DNA of 22,642 nt from Candidatus Bathyarchaeota archaeon (GCA_003601695.1 PIYH01000014.1:17365-40006); one strand, 5' to 3'. Shown: positions 13,814-22,173, counted from the stretch's first letter. Translations and numbers: made by a program. The notes: generated by a model from the sequence alone, not told the origin.

Positions 13814-15256
13814 CTATAGCTTTTCACTTTTAATCATCCATTTAGTTTCTTTACCAGCGTCCTCTAGGATTATGCCCATCTTCCCTAGATCATCTCTTAT
13901 GCGGTCAGCGATCTCCCACTTCTTCATCCTTCTCAATTCATTCCTCACATCTATAAGCAGTTCAAGTATGCCTTTGAAGAGCTCATCGGTTCGAGTCTCT
14001 TTCTTGTCCTTAGCCCATTCTATCCCAAGGACGCCGAGTAGATTAATAAATATTTTTAAAACTCTGCGTTTAGTAGCCTTTTCAATAGTCTTATTTACGT
14101 TTAAGTAGTTATTTATAAGCCTTGCTATACTGAACAATGCGGAGATCGCTAAAGGTGTATTGAAGTCATCATCCATTGCTTCTTCAAATTTTTTCTTTTC
14201 TGCCTCAACTTCTGAGATTAACACTTCATCCTCAATTACTCTAGTCTCTCTCTCCGGAGTGCCGTTAAGTCTCTCTAAAGCTCTAATTAGTCTTTCAAGG
14301 TTTCTCCCAGCGGTCTTCAAAGCGTCTCTATTGAAATCTAGAGGACTTCGATAATGAGCAGATATCAAGAAGAACCTTAAAACCGCCGGACTACACATTT
14401 TTAATGCATCCCTAACGGTCACGAAGTTTCCAAGAGACTTCGACATCTTCTCACCTTCAACTGTTAGCCACTCATTGTGAAGCCAATACTTCACGAAGGG
14501 CTTATTGGTCAAGGCTTCCGCTTGGGCAATCTCATTCTCGTGATGTGGAAAGATCAGATCTTTTCCGCCCATGTGAATATCTATTGTTTCGCCTAAATAC
14601 TTCTGGGCCATCGTTGAGCATTCTATATGCCATCCGGGTCTCCCCTTACCCCATGGACTATACCATCCAGGCTCCCCAGGCTTTCGGCTCTTCCATAAGG
14701 CGAAATCCGCTGGATTCTTCTTCTTCGGATTTACTTCTATCCTCGCCCCCATCTCTAAGGCTTCGGCTTTATTCCCAGAGAGCTTACCGTAATCCTTAAA
14801 CTTTGAAACATCAAAGTATACGTCTCCATCAGCCACATATGCATATCCCTTCCCAATTAGCTTCTCAATAGTCTCAATCATCTCTGGAATATGCTGTGTT
14901 GCGCGAGGCGTTACATCCGCTTTCTCAATATTCAGCTTGGCAATGTCTTCGAAGTAAGCGTCGCTATAGGTCTCCGCGAGCTCTTGAATGCTGATTCCGA
15001 GATCCCTAGCTCTATTTATTATCTTGTCATCGATATCCGTTATATTACTGACATATCTCACCTTGAAGCCTTTATATCTTAGGTATCGGCGTACAATATC
15101 GGCTACGACGAATGCTCTAGCATTTCCAATATGGATATAGTCGTAAACCGTTGGTCCGCAAACATATATTCTAACCTCTCCCGGATTGACTGGTATGAAC
15201 TCTTCCTTTCTTCTTCCAAGCGTATTGAATACTTTTAGAACCATTTCGGAACTCAT
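13814..15256 (-). CDS. cysS: Cysteinyl-tRNA synthetase
   Basis: Class I synthetase charging tRNA-Cys directly with free cysteine. The Rossmann fold carries HIGN (42-45, variant of HIGH) and KMSKS (270-274). Zinc ligands are Cys33 (YVCGPTVYDY), Cys213, His238 and Glu242 (IECSTM; FPHHENE). The C-terminal helical bundle and DALR-like domain are present; length 480 is normal. All key residues are intact, so the enzyme should be active. It starts 57 bases after the SepCysS gene on the same strand, forming a probable two-gene unit that joins the direct and the tRNA-dependent routes to Cys-tRNA. Confidence 0.97.
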   Translation of the reverse strand: MSSEMVLKVFNTLGRRKEEFIPVNPGEVRIYVCGPTVYDYIHIGNARAFVVADIVRRYLRYKGFKVRYVSNITDIDDKIINRARDLGISIQELAETYSDAYFEDIAKLNIEKADVTPRATQHIPEMIETIEKLIGKGYAYVADGDVYFDVSKFKDYGKLSGNKAEALEMGARIEVNPKKKNPADFALWKSRKPGEPGWYSPWGKGRPGWHIECSTMAQKYLGETIDIHMGGKDLIFPHHENEIAQAEALTNKPFVKYWLHNEWLTVEGEKMSKSLGNFVTVRDALKMCSPAVLRFFLISAHYRSPLDFNRDALKTAGRNLERLIRALERLNGTPERETRVIEDEVLISEVEAEKKKFEEAMDDDFNTPLAISALFSIARLINNYLNVNKTIEKATKRRVLKIFINLLGVLGIEWAKDKKETRTDELFKGILELLIDVRNELRRMKKWEIADRIRDDLGKMGIILEDAGKETKWMIKSEKL

Positions 15257-15313
15257 CTGTAAATAGGTTCGATTAATTGAATCACCACGACATGTATAAA
15301 GATTGCTTAGAAT

Positions 15314-16579
15314 TTATGGCACTGAATAGTCTAAGTTAAATTTCTTAACGTATTTCTCAGCGATCTCGAAGAATGCATCTCTGACCTTCTCTATTTGGTC
15401 CCGTTCGAGACCATATAACGAGAGCTTTATATGCCTGCTTAATCCTCTCTGCAATCCGACTATACCCCTTTTAATCATCTCCTCCGCTAAAAAGAAGCCT
15501 TTCCTTCTGTGATGTTTAGATATCTCCCAGAAAATGGGAGTCTCAAAATGTAGTAGATGATGATTATGAGGATCTTCTCCGATCAAGTGAACGCCATCCA
15601 TCTTTTCCACCTCTCTAATGAACCACCGCGTCTTTTCTAGCTCTTCCTCCCATCCATATACCCTCTTCACGACATGTAGGAAGGAATACATGGCTGATAT
15701 GAGGGGAATTCCACCTATACTGCATCCGAATAAGTTCGGAACCTTATTCTTGAATAATCTTTCGCTCAGTTTCGTCTTAACTTTTGACTCCTCAAATACT
15801 CTCTTTGCCCATTCACGGCTTGTCACCAAAAAGCCTAATGGAGCAAGGGAAGCCATGGATTTATGCGCCGAAGCTGTGAGGAAGTCTGCGTGGAGACTCT
15901 TCATGTTTAGATGGATTATTCCAGCGGTGTAAGCGCCGTTCACCAAGTAAGGTATTCCATATTCCTCAGCGATCTTCCCAATCTCCTTAACGGGATTCAT
16001 GTTTCCGTGATATGGCTCAACATGAGTCACGGCGACAAGTCCGGGAAGCTTCCCAGTTTCGCTTTTAATCTCCTCGATTTTCCGATGGAATTCTTCTGCG
16101 GATATCTTATATTCCGGATAACCGCTATGCGGGGTCTCAGCCAATCTAAGCCCAACCATCTCCGCGGTTATCGCGGTCGTGTAGTGGCATAAAGAATCGG
16201 CGAGAACAATGTTAGTGTGATCCTTAGCGCCTCTCTCCCTAATATAATTGCTTATTGTTCTCATAATTGCGAATTGGGCTGCGCGGCATCCGAATGTGTG
16301 ATAGGCGATATCTCCTCCTAGAAACTCCGCCACTTCGCTTAGGAAGTCTCTAACTGGAGGCTTGGAGACTAAGCTTGACTGTCCCTCAATGCAGTCAAAG
16401 CATATGGAGTATCCGACGCTGAGCCATTTTTCTTCGACAAGTTTCTCCCATGTCTCTTTGGGTATTAAACCTCCAGTCATTATCGGATTAACTATTATCG
16501 CTTCCTTGTATCGATTCTTAATCTCGCAATATCTTTGTAATCTGTTGGTCTTGATCATTGCTGATTCCACGTCCCCCAA
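15314..16579 (-). CDS. pscS: O-phospho-L-seryl-tRNA:Cys-tRNA synthase (SepCysS)
   Basis: PLP enzyme that turns phosphoseryl-tRNA-Cys, made by SepRS, into Cys-tRNA-Cys. The chain has the PLP lysine Lys240 in LTASAHKSMASLAP, and the three conserved cysteines needed for activity: C60 and C63 in YSICFDC, and C286 in NLFGCSIGG, with spacing matching the known C39/C42/C247 of the Archaeoglobus enzyme. The His of VEPYHGN and the Asn of LVNGAY match PLP-site positions. Length is 421 from TTG 16579, which follows AGGAGG by six bases; GTG 16570 or ATG 16558 would shorten it. SepRS is not in the window. Its promoter region has repeats of ATATCTAT. Confidence 0.93.
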   Translation of the reverse strand: MGDVESAMIKTNRLQRYCEIKNRYKEAIIVNPIMTGGLIPKETWEKLVEEKWLSVGYSICFDCIEGQSSLVSKPPVRDFLSEVAEFLGGDIAYHTFGCRAAQFAIMRTISNYIRERGAKDHTNIVLADSLCHYTTAITAEMVGLRLAETPHSGYPEYKISAEEFHRKIEEIKSETGKLPGLVAVTHVEPYHGNMNPVKEIGKIAEEYGIPYLVNGAYTAGIIHLNMKSLHADFLTASAHKSMASLAPLGFLVTSREWAKRVFEESKVKTKLSERLFKNKVPNLFGCSIGGIPLISAMYSFLHVVKRVYGWEEELEKTRWFIREVEKMDGVHLIGEDPHNHHLLHFETPIFWEISKHHRRKGFFLAEEMIKRGIVGLQRGLSRHIKLSLYGLERDQIEKVRDAFFEIAEKYVKKFNLDYSVP

Positions 16580-16604
16580 GAGGTCCTCCTCTTTGAGGAA
16601 GATG

Positions 16605-16657
16605 ATATCTATGATTTCAAGTCTATCTGAAAAAGATATCTATCATATAATAGATAT
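16605..16657 (-). promoter_or_regulatory. ATATCTAT repeats over the SepCysS promoter
   Basis: The octamer ATATCTAT occurs at 16605-16612 and 16636-16643, with its reverse complement ATAGATAT at 16650-16657; the last two form an inverted repeat with a six-base spacer. Read on the minus strand the inverted repeat contains ATTATATG, a plausible TATA box whose start site would fall near 16620, about 40 bases before TTG 16579. It is a candidate operator/promoter; the binding factor is unknown. Confidence 0.4.
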
Positions 16658-16660
16658 GAA

Positions 16661-17416
16661 TTAACAGCCCAAATTTTTGGATATAATTCTATAAACAACG
16701 TAAGCTGTATAGAATCCGTATGCCAAAAACATATGAGGCAGTCTTCTACGAGGCGCAAATCTTAAGTTTTCAACTAGTATATTAATGCTTCCTTTTAATG
16801 TCCATGCATTCGACGGTCTATAATGTATGCAGTATGGATCATATGTCGCTATTACTCTATAGCCCTTTCCTTCAATCCACTCTTTAATGAACAAGTCTTC
16901 AAACACATGTAGATCTCTTGGAATCTCTATGTCTTTGACTGCTTCACGCCGCACCAGCAGGTCATGTGTTCCCCCTCTCAGATGGAAGATCTTCCTCGTC
17001 ACTACTAGAAAGAGCTTTAAGGCAGCCGAATGTTCAAGATCGCTCCATATCTCTATGCCCCATATGCCTCCAACATTATCCTTCATGAGCCTCTTGGCTC
17101 TCTCATACCATTGATTACAGAGTACGACGTCGCTGTCTACAAAGACGAACCATTCAGTACGAACCTCTCTTATGCCCTTCATTCTGGCGCTTCCACGCGT
17201 GCCGCGGTCCATCAATAGAATTACATTGCCATATTTCTTCCTGAACCTTTCGATTATCTCGAGTGTAGAATCGGTTGAGTATCCATCAACTATTATTAAA
17301 TGATTAACTGGGAGATTTTTATAGATAGAATTTAGGCATCTCTCCAAAAGTCTTTCACTATTTTTTGTGAGAACAACAACGTCTACTTTTCCACTGTCCG
17401 CTCCGCCATTTTTCAT
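16661..17416 (-). CDS. Family 2 glycosyltransferase
   Basis: A GT-A fold glycosyltransferase that would transfer a sugar from a nucleotide or dolichol carrier. The N-terminal VDVVVLTKNSERLLERCLNS, HLIIVDGYSTDST (39-51) and the metal-binding VDSD (93-96, the DxD) are clear, as is HVFEDLFIKEWIEGKGY (the acceptor-side Glu-Asp). The C-terminal 25 residues (MFLAYGFYTAYVVYRII) are hydrophobic and may anchor it to the membrane. At 251 residues it is a short single-domain enzyme. It is transcribed alone from a TATA box at about 17441-17448, probably leaderless. Substrate unknown; N-glycan or lipid glycosylation is a guess. Confidence 0.88.
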   Translation of the reverse strand: MKNGGADSGKVDVVVLTKNSERLLERCLNSIYKNLPVNHLIIVDGYSTDSTLEIIERFRKKYGNVILLMDRGTRGSARMKGIREVRTEWFVFVDSDVVLCNQWYERAKRLMKDNVGGIWGIEIWSDLEHSAALKLFLVVTRKIFHLRGGTHDLLVRREAVKDIEIPRDLHVFEDLFIKEWIEGKGYRVIATYDPYCIHYRPSNAWTLKGSINILVENLRFAPRRRLPHMFLAYGFYTAYVVYRIISKNLGC

Positions 17417-17440
17417 AGCAAGTTCTTCTAACTCTAACAG

Positions 17441-17449
17441 TATATAAAT
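17441..17449 (-). promoter_or_regulatory. TATA box for the glycosyltransferase gene
   Basis: On the minus strand TTTATATA; 27 bases from its centre is about 17418, next to the ATG at 17416. This predicts a leaderless transcript, in keeping with the lack of a ribosome-binding site before that ATG. Confidence 0.5.
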
Positions 17450-17621
17450 AAATTTTTAGTTCGGCGGCAAGGTATAGCTTAAACGAGCCAACGTAGAAGA
17501 TGAGATCTATAGTTTAACAAGACTTTTATTGGTGAATGGGATGAAACGGTAATATTAATAGACGAATGGATATTTATCTGAAGAAGAATCTTAGTACATT
17601 TGGAGAGTAACATAAGATTTG

Positions 17622-18689
17622 ATGACATTCAATAAAGCCTTAAGAGTAGTCTCACAAGCTTTAACTCCGAATAGGCCATACCATGTTCAATGGATGGTCA
17701 CGAGAAAATGTAATTATCGTTGCAGGGGTTGCAACGTATGGCGTGAGCGTGATGATGAGGAACTCTCCACGGAAGAGATCAAGAGAGGATTGGATATCCT
17801 CAGAAGGATCGGTGTTTTGGAAGTTACAATATCAGGTGGTAATCCTCTATTAAGACCCGACATCGACGAGATCATAGAGTATGCGTCTCGTTTCTTTATT
17901 ACTACGATATATGATAATGGAAGCATGGCTGGGAAGAAGATCGAAGCATTGCGCAAAGCAGATTTCGTGGCTATATCAATAGACAGTCTAGATCCAGAGA
18001 AGCATGATTATATAAAGGGTGTTAGGGGAGCGTGGAAAGAAGCTATGGCGTCCGTTGAAAAACTTCATGAGGAAGGGATCAACGTCGTCATTTCACCGAC
18101 AATCTCACAGCTCAATCTTTATGAGATAGTTGATCTCACAAGGTATTTTGTGAATAAGGAGATCCCCGTTTGGTACTGCCTGTACTCTTACGATGTCATG
18201 CATAGCTCAGACGAACTATTCAGCATAGGTAAAGAAGATGAGGAGTTTTTGATAAGAGATAAAAAGTTCATGGTGAAGCTATGCGATCTCCTGCTGGAAA
18301 TGAAGAAAGAAAGCAGCTATATTCTGATAACTACCAAGACGCTTAAAACTATAAGAGATCTCTATTCAAGTAATAAAAGAACTTGGAAATGTCATGCGTT
18401 ACGAAGCTTCTTCATGATAAATCATCGTGGAGAAATTGCTGGTTGCCACTTGCAGAAACCCGTCGCTTCAATCTTTAACTTGCCGGAGCTCTGGAACAGC
18501 GAAAAGTTCAACGAATTGAGGAAAAGATATAGTGAATGTAAAAAATGCGCATATTTATGCTATATTTTCTACTCGCTTCATGGAAGCGTTATAGGAAACT
18601 TACAGATCGCAAAGGATGGGTGGAGAAGCGCCAGAGTTATCCTGAAACATAAGCCACAGAGATCCGAATCTTTAACTCGCAGATTCTAG
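17622..18689 (+). CDS. Radical SAM protein with C-terminal auxiliary cysteine cluster
   Basis: A radical SAM enzyme of unknown substrate. The SAM-cluster motif CNYRCRGC (C30, C34, C37) and the SAM-binding TISGGNPLLRPD are followed by a complete partial TIM barrel (AISIDSLDPEKHD). The C-terminus has further cysteines: the segment TWKCHALRSFF, then GEIAGC, then CKKCAYLC (C306, C309, C313), a SPASM/twitch-like layout for one or two extra Fe-S clusters. Length 355 residues. The listed frame could also begin one codon earlier (TTG 17619), but ATG 17622 is preferred. It is divergent from the glycosyltransferase. Similar proteins modify peptides, cofactors or lipids; context gives no clear clue. Confidence 0.85.
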   Translation: MTFNKALRVVSQALTPNRPYHVQWMVTRKCNYRCRGCNVWRERDDEELSTEEIKRGLDILRRIGVLEVTISGGNPLLRPDIDEIIEYASRFFITTIYDNGSMAGKKIEALRKADFVAISIDSLDPEKHDYIKGVRGAWKEAMASVEKLHEEGINVVISPTISQLNLYEIVDLTRYFVNKEIPVWYCLYSYDVMHSSDELFSIGKEDEEFLIRDKKFMVKLCDLLLEMKKESSYILITTKTLKTIRDLYSSNKRTWKCHALRSFFMINHRGEIAGCHLQKPVASIFNLPELWNSEKFNELRKRYSECKKCAYLCYIFYSLHGSVIGNLQIAKDGWRSARVILKHKPQRSESLTRRF

Positions 18690-18771
18690 CCCTCCAAGAT
18701 CTAGTATATTCTTGAGACCAATCAGTTCATCGAGCAGACGAGTATCCTCAAATTTAGAATGGCTACGAAGA

Positions 18772-20427
18772 TTACTTAACATCAGTGGGGCTAAGTATGG
18801 ATACTGGAACATCTATAACCATAGGAGTTTCTGATGAGAATCCATCCTCTATTGTGGATCTCAGCTCTCTGACGTCATTAATTCTCACTCCCCTCGCGCC
18901 TAAGGCTTCAGCAACGCTGTCAAAGCGTATAGTTCCGAATCTGCTGGAGATCATGCCTTTCTCGCCATATTGGCTTCTTTGAGATGAGGCGACTATCCCC
19001 CATGCGCTGTCATTAGCAATGACGGCGACGAAGGGCAAGTTATGTCTAACGGCTGATTCGAGATCGGCAAGCGTAAAACCGAAGGCTCCGTCACCGGACA
19101 ATAGCAAGACGGGATTCTTTGGATATGCGAGTCTAGCAGCCATGGCTCCGGGTAGCCCCCAACCCACAACGGCGCTCGCGCCGCATGTTAGCCATCGACT
19201 TGGATAGTGATCGGCTAGGATCATGTGGGCCCACTGTCCAATATTTCCCCCATCTATGAGGAAAATTGTATCTTCGGTTAGTATTGGACGTATAGCCTTA
19301 ACTATATGCCATCCGGTTAAGGTGGACTCCGGAGGTTCTCTCTCAACCCATCGAGCCCTAAATCTACGCCATCTCTCACGAGCATCATTAAGCCACTTCC
19401 TATGCTTATGTATTCCCTTACTTTTTAGTTCCTCAGCTATTTTGTTAAGCGCCATGTCTGGACTGGCTAGTATCGCCAAGTCTGAACTGACGCCTTGCAT
19501 CAGACTGGACGGGTCCATATCGATCCGCATTATTGAGGCATCCTCCCTAACTTTAGGCGGCTTTAAAAAACCAACTCTATAATCAACCCTAGCGCCAACC
19601 ATTATTATGAGATCTGCATCTTCCAAGAGACGTGGCTCTCCACTAGCCGCGCCGATTACTCCAAGAAAGTTCGGATGTGACCTCTCTATGCATCCCCTAT
19701 CCCATATGGGGATCACTACAGGTATCGCTCCAGCCTCACTTAGCAGCATGAGGGGTTTCTGACCGCCGGAATAAAAGACCCCACTGCCAGCCACGATGAT
19801 CGGCTTTTCAGCCTCAATGATCATTCTAGCAGCTTCACTGATTATCTTTGGATCTAGACTGGGGGATTGGCGTCTCTGAAGAGCAATAACACTTGAGAGA
19901 GGCTTAGCCGACTTGAGTTCGTATTCCTCATATTCAGACTCCATAATTTCAAGGGGTATTGTTAGATGGACGGGACCGGGCCTTCCACTCATCGCTATTC
20001 TCAAGGCTTCCCTAATGAGAAACCTTAAATCTCCAATTCTATAGACACATCTGGCAAATTTACATATTGGAGCGGCCAAGGCGACTTGGTCATACTCTTG
20101 AAAGACACCTCTGCCAGATCCATATCCGGCGCTCGCTCCAGTAATCAGTAGCATCGGTCCGCCGTCAAAGTACGCGTTAGCAACTCCCGTTAGGGCATTT
20201 GAATGGGCAACTCCACTGCTAACGGCGCAAACTCCGATTGTACCTGTTAATCTGCCATAAGCATCAGCCATGTAGGCTGCGGCTTGCTCATTATGAGTGT
20301 CTATCAAGCGGATTCCCGCTTTCTTACACGCTAAATAGAATGGGTTAAGACCATTTCCGCAGAGCGTTGAAATCCATGAGACGCCGTGTTCTTTAAGCTC
20401 CAACGCAAGTATATCAGCTCCATTCAA
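18772..20427 (-). CDS. Acetolactate-synthase-like thiamine-diphosphate enzyme
   Basis: A three-domain ThDP enzyme of the IlvB/POX superfamily. The frame extends to a TTG at 20484, but I prefer the TTG at 20427 (about 551 residues), which starts at the family's usual NGADILALELKEHGV and follows a GGTGAG ribosome-binding site. Catalytic Glu lies in THNEQAAAYMADAYGR; the cofactor motif is GDGAFGF ... IANDSAWG (464-496 counted from 20484). The middle domain (IIVAGSGVF, ADLIIMVGARVD) is intact. No ilvN regulatory subunit is adjacent, and the GDGAFGF and IDGGNIGQWA segments recall lyases such as 2-hydroxyacyl-CoA lyase as much as acetolactate synthase. Substrate therefore open. It is a lone gene, convergent with the radical SAM gene. 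Confidence 0.85.
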   Translation of the reverse strand: MNGADILALELKEHGVSWISTLCGNGLNPFYLACKKAGIRLIDTHNEQAAAYMADAYGRLTGTIGVCAVSSGVAHSNALTGVANAYFDGGPMLLITGASAGYGSGRGVFQEYDQVALAAPICKFARCVYRIGDLRFLIREALRIAMSGRPGPVHLTIPLEIMESEYEEYELKSAKPLSSVIALQRRQSPSLDPKIISEAARMIIEAEKPIIVAGSGVFYSGGQKPLMLLSEAGAIPVVIPIWDRGCIERSHPNFLGVIGAASGEPRLLEDADLIIMVGARVDYRVGFLKPPKVREDASIMRIDMDPSSLMQGVSSDLAILASPDMALNKIAEELKSKGIHKHRKWLNDARERWRRFRARWVEREPPESTLTGWHIVKAIRPILTEDTIFLIDGGNIGQWAHMILADHYPSRWLTCGASAVVGWGLPGAMAARLAYPKNPVLLLSGDGAFGFTLADLESAVRHNLPFVAVIANDSAWGIVASSQRSQYGEKGMISSRFGTIRFDSVAEALGARGVRINDVRELRSTIEDGFSSETPMVIDVPVSILSPTDVK

Positions 20428-20582
20428 TAATCTCACCAAATGATACAAAGATATCCTGCGTAATATGGCTTTGTATGGCCTCAAGAATTGATTTGTCTAC
20501 ATGCATAACAAGTCTTATGGCTCGGGATAATTAGAACTTATCATAGATCGCTCTAATCATATTCGTATTTTATGGAGAAGAG

Positions 20583-20981
20583 ATGCGGATGAAGTTTTAT
20601 GTTGGAACCTCAGGTTGGAGATACTTCTGGAATAAGGGAGGAAATTTCAGATGGTTCGTGGAAAACTCCGGCTTAAACGCTGTAGAATTAAATGCGAGCT
20701 TTTATCGCTTCCCATTTCCTAATATGATACGGTCTTGGATGAGGAACGGCCGAAGCTTGCATTGGTCAATCAAAATTAATAGATTGATAACTCACCAGTT
20801 TAAGTTTGGAGACGAAGCCCTTGAGCTGTGGATGAAGTTCCGGAATCTATTCTCTCCAATGGATGAGACGATCGATTTCTACCTCTTTCAGCTACCTCCT
20901 TTTATGACTCCAAAGTATACATCGAGAATTGAAACTTTTATAGAAAAGACAAGGCTTGCTACTTCTGAAAGTCTCAAGTAG
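20583..20981 (+). pseudogene. DUF72 protein, truncated at the C-terminus
   Basis: The start (KFYVGTSGWRYFWNKGGNFR, then LNAVELNASFYRFPF and WSIKINRLITHQFKF) is unmistakably the N-terminal half of a DUF72 (YecE-like) TIM-barrel protein. These proteins are usually 230-260 residues; this one stops at 132. The following bases in all three forward frames lack the expected second half (for example an 'EFRH-SW' strand), so the 3' part seems deleted rather than frameshifted. A short functional form cannot be excluded. ATG 20583 or 20589 may start it. DUF72 function is unknown. Confidence 0.75.
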
Positions 20982-21143
20982 TCTAAGGATGTCTTCTGAA
21001 GGTTGATATCTAACTTCTACCGCCTTAACCGTCAGCATCTCTGAATAAAACAAGAGAAAAAATTGCTATTTAAACATCATAAATAAGTTAACAGAACCCG
21101 CGTTCCCAAAATTTTTTATTGTTTATGTTAAATAGTATTCGCG

Positions 21144-21701
21144 ATGAAACTTAAAATAGTCGTAGAGAACGTGATCGCGACTGCGGGGCTCGGTCACGGC
21201 GTCGACCTTGAGGCCGTCGCTAAGATCCTTCCAGAAGTTAAGTATGACCCAAAAGCGTTTCCGGGACTGTTTTTCAGGCTTAGAGGGCGACCTATGAAAG
21301 TATTGGTCTTCAGGAACGGAAAGATGGTCTGCATGGGGGCGAAGAGCGAGAGGGAGGCACTGAATGCGGTAAGGAAGGTCGTGAGGAAGCTTAGAGATGC
21401 AGGCATAATAGTGAGGTCGATACGAGACTTCACAGTCCATAACATAGTTGCAGCAGTAGACCTAGGAGCATCGGTCGACATCGAGGAAGCCGTCTACAAG
21501 CTCGAGGCCATCATGTACGAGCCCGAACAGTTCCCAGGCCTGATCTACAGGATGGAGGAACCTAAGACCACGTTCCTCATATTCCATTCCGGAAAACTAG
21601 TCTGCGTAGGAGCAAAAAACGAGGAAGACCTACACAAGGCCGTAAAGAAACTTCAGAAGAAACTTGAAGAGAAAGGCCTCGTGTGCGTCCACGTTTCATA
21701 A
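21144..21701 (+). CDS. tbp: TATA-box-binding protein, divergent
   Basis: General transcription factor of archaea. Two direct repeats of about 90 residues form the saddle (1-90 and 91-185), each with the core N-V/I-V/I-A, FPGL and 'FxxGKxVCxGAK' segments. The four intercalating phenylalanines (F39, F56, F130, F147) and both asparagines (N9, N100) that contact the middle of the box are present. The two threonines that normally sit in 'VTGAK' are replaced by Met64 (VCMGAK) and Val155 (VCVGAK). The first repeat also has RGRP in place of the usual REPK. Codon choice is richer in GTC, CTC, GAC and AAG than in neighbouring genes. It may be a second TBP or a lineage-specific form. Confidence 0.93.
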   Translation: MKLKIVVENVIATAGLGHGVDLEAVAKILPEVKYDPKAFPGLFFRLRGRPMKVLVFRNGKMVCMGAKSEREALNAVRKVVRKLRDAGIIVRSIRDFTVHNIVAAVDLGASVDIEEAVYKLEAIMYEPEQFPGLIYRMEEPKTTFLIFHSGKLVCVGAKNEEDLHKAVKKLQKKLEEKGLVCVHVS

Positions 21702-21768
21702 AATTTATATTATCATTCTGTAAAACAGATTCTTTATACTGCGTTAAATAGCTGTTCTAGGCGGGTTA

Positions 21769-22173
21769 ATGATTGAGACAGCTGGTTCCACTAAAATATG
21801 TGAAGACTGTCTTATGGATTCCATATGCTTTCGCATTAACCGTCTATATTCTCGTTCTCATGGTACTCTTTGGAGACCCGTGTCGGGAGGAAGACTGCTA
21901 ATGTACACGTCGAAGAATGGGATGAGCAATAAAATGGATAAAATGTTAGAATATCAGATTCTACATTCTGATGACATCAAAGTTATGGTGTTAAAAGGAT
22001 GGGAAGTGCATACTAAACTAAGCATTTTACAGGAACTCACAGCTATAATCGGAATAAATCCAAGAGTAGACCATTATAATAAGCATAAATTATACTCCTA
22101 TAAAGTTAACCGTGACAGAATAGATGAGATACGGATATGCCCAAAATGCTTTGAGGAGAGGTTTAGTGAATGA
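21769..22173 (+). CDS. Hypothetical protein with two CxxC pairs
   Basis: An unrecognised 134-residue protein. CEDC (C11, C14) plus C20 near the start and CPKC (C124, C127) near the end could bind one zinc ion and bring the termini together. The middle (IKVMVLKGWEVHTKLSILQE, then LTAIIGINPRVDHYNKHKLY) has a helix-loop-strand character that loosely recalls a half LAGLIDADG unit, but no LAGLIDADG motif is visible, so I do not assign it. Its TGA overlaps the ATG of the next gene (ATGA), implying co-translation with the epimerase-like enzyme. Predicted cytoplasmic. Confidence 0.6.
   Translation: MIETAGSTKICEDCLMDSICFRINRLYSRSHGTLWRPVSGGRLLMYTSKNGMSNKMDKMLEYQILHSDDIKVMVLKGWEVHTKLSILQELTAIIGINPRVDHYNKHKLYSYKVNRDRIDEIRICPKCFEERFSE

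Noticed and set aside
21123..21481. Two minus-strand ORFs across the TBP gene
   Set aside because: Shadows of the TBP coding sequence; the plus-strand product is a clear TBP.
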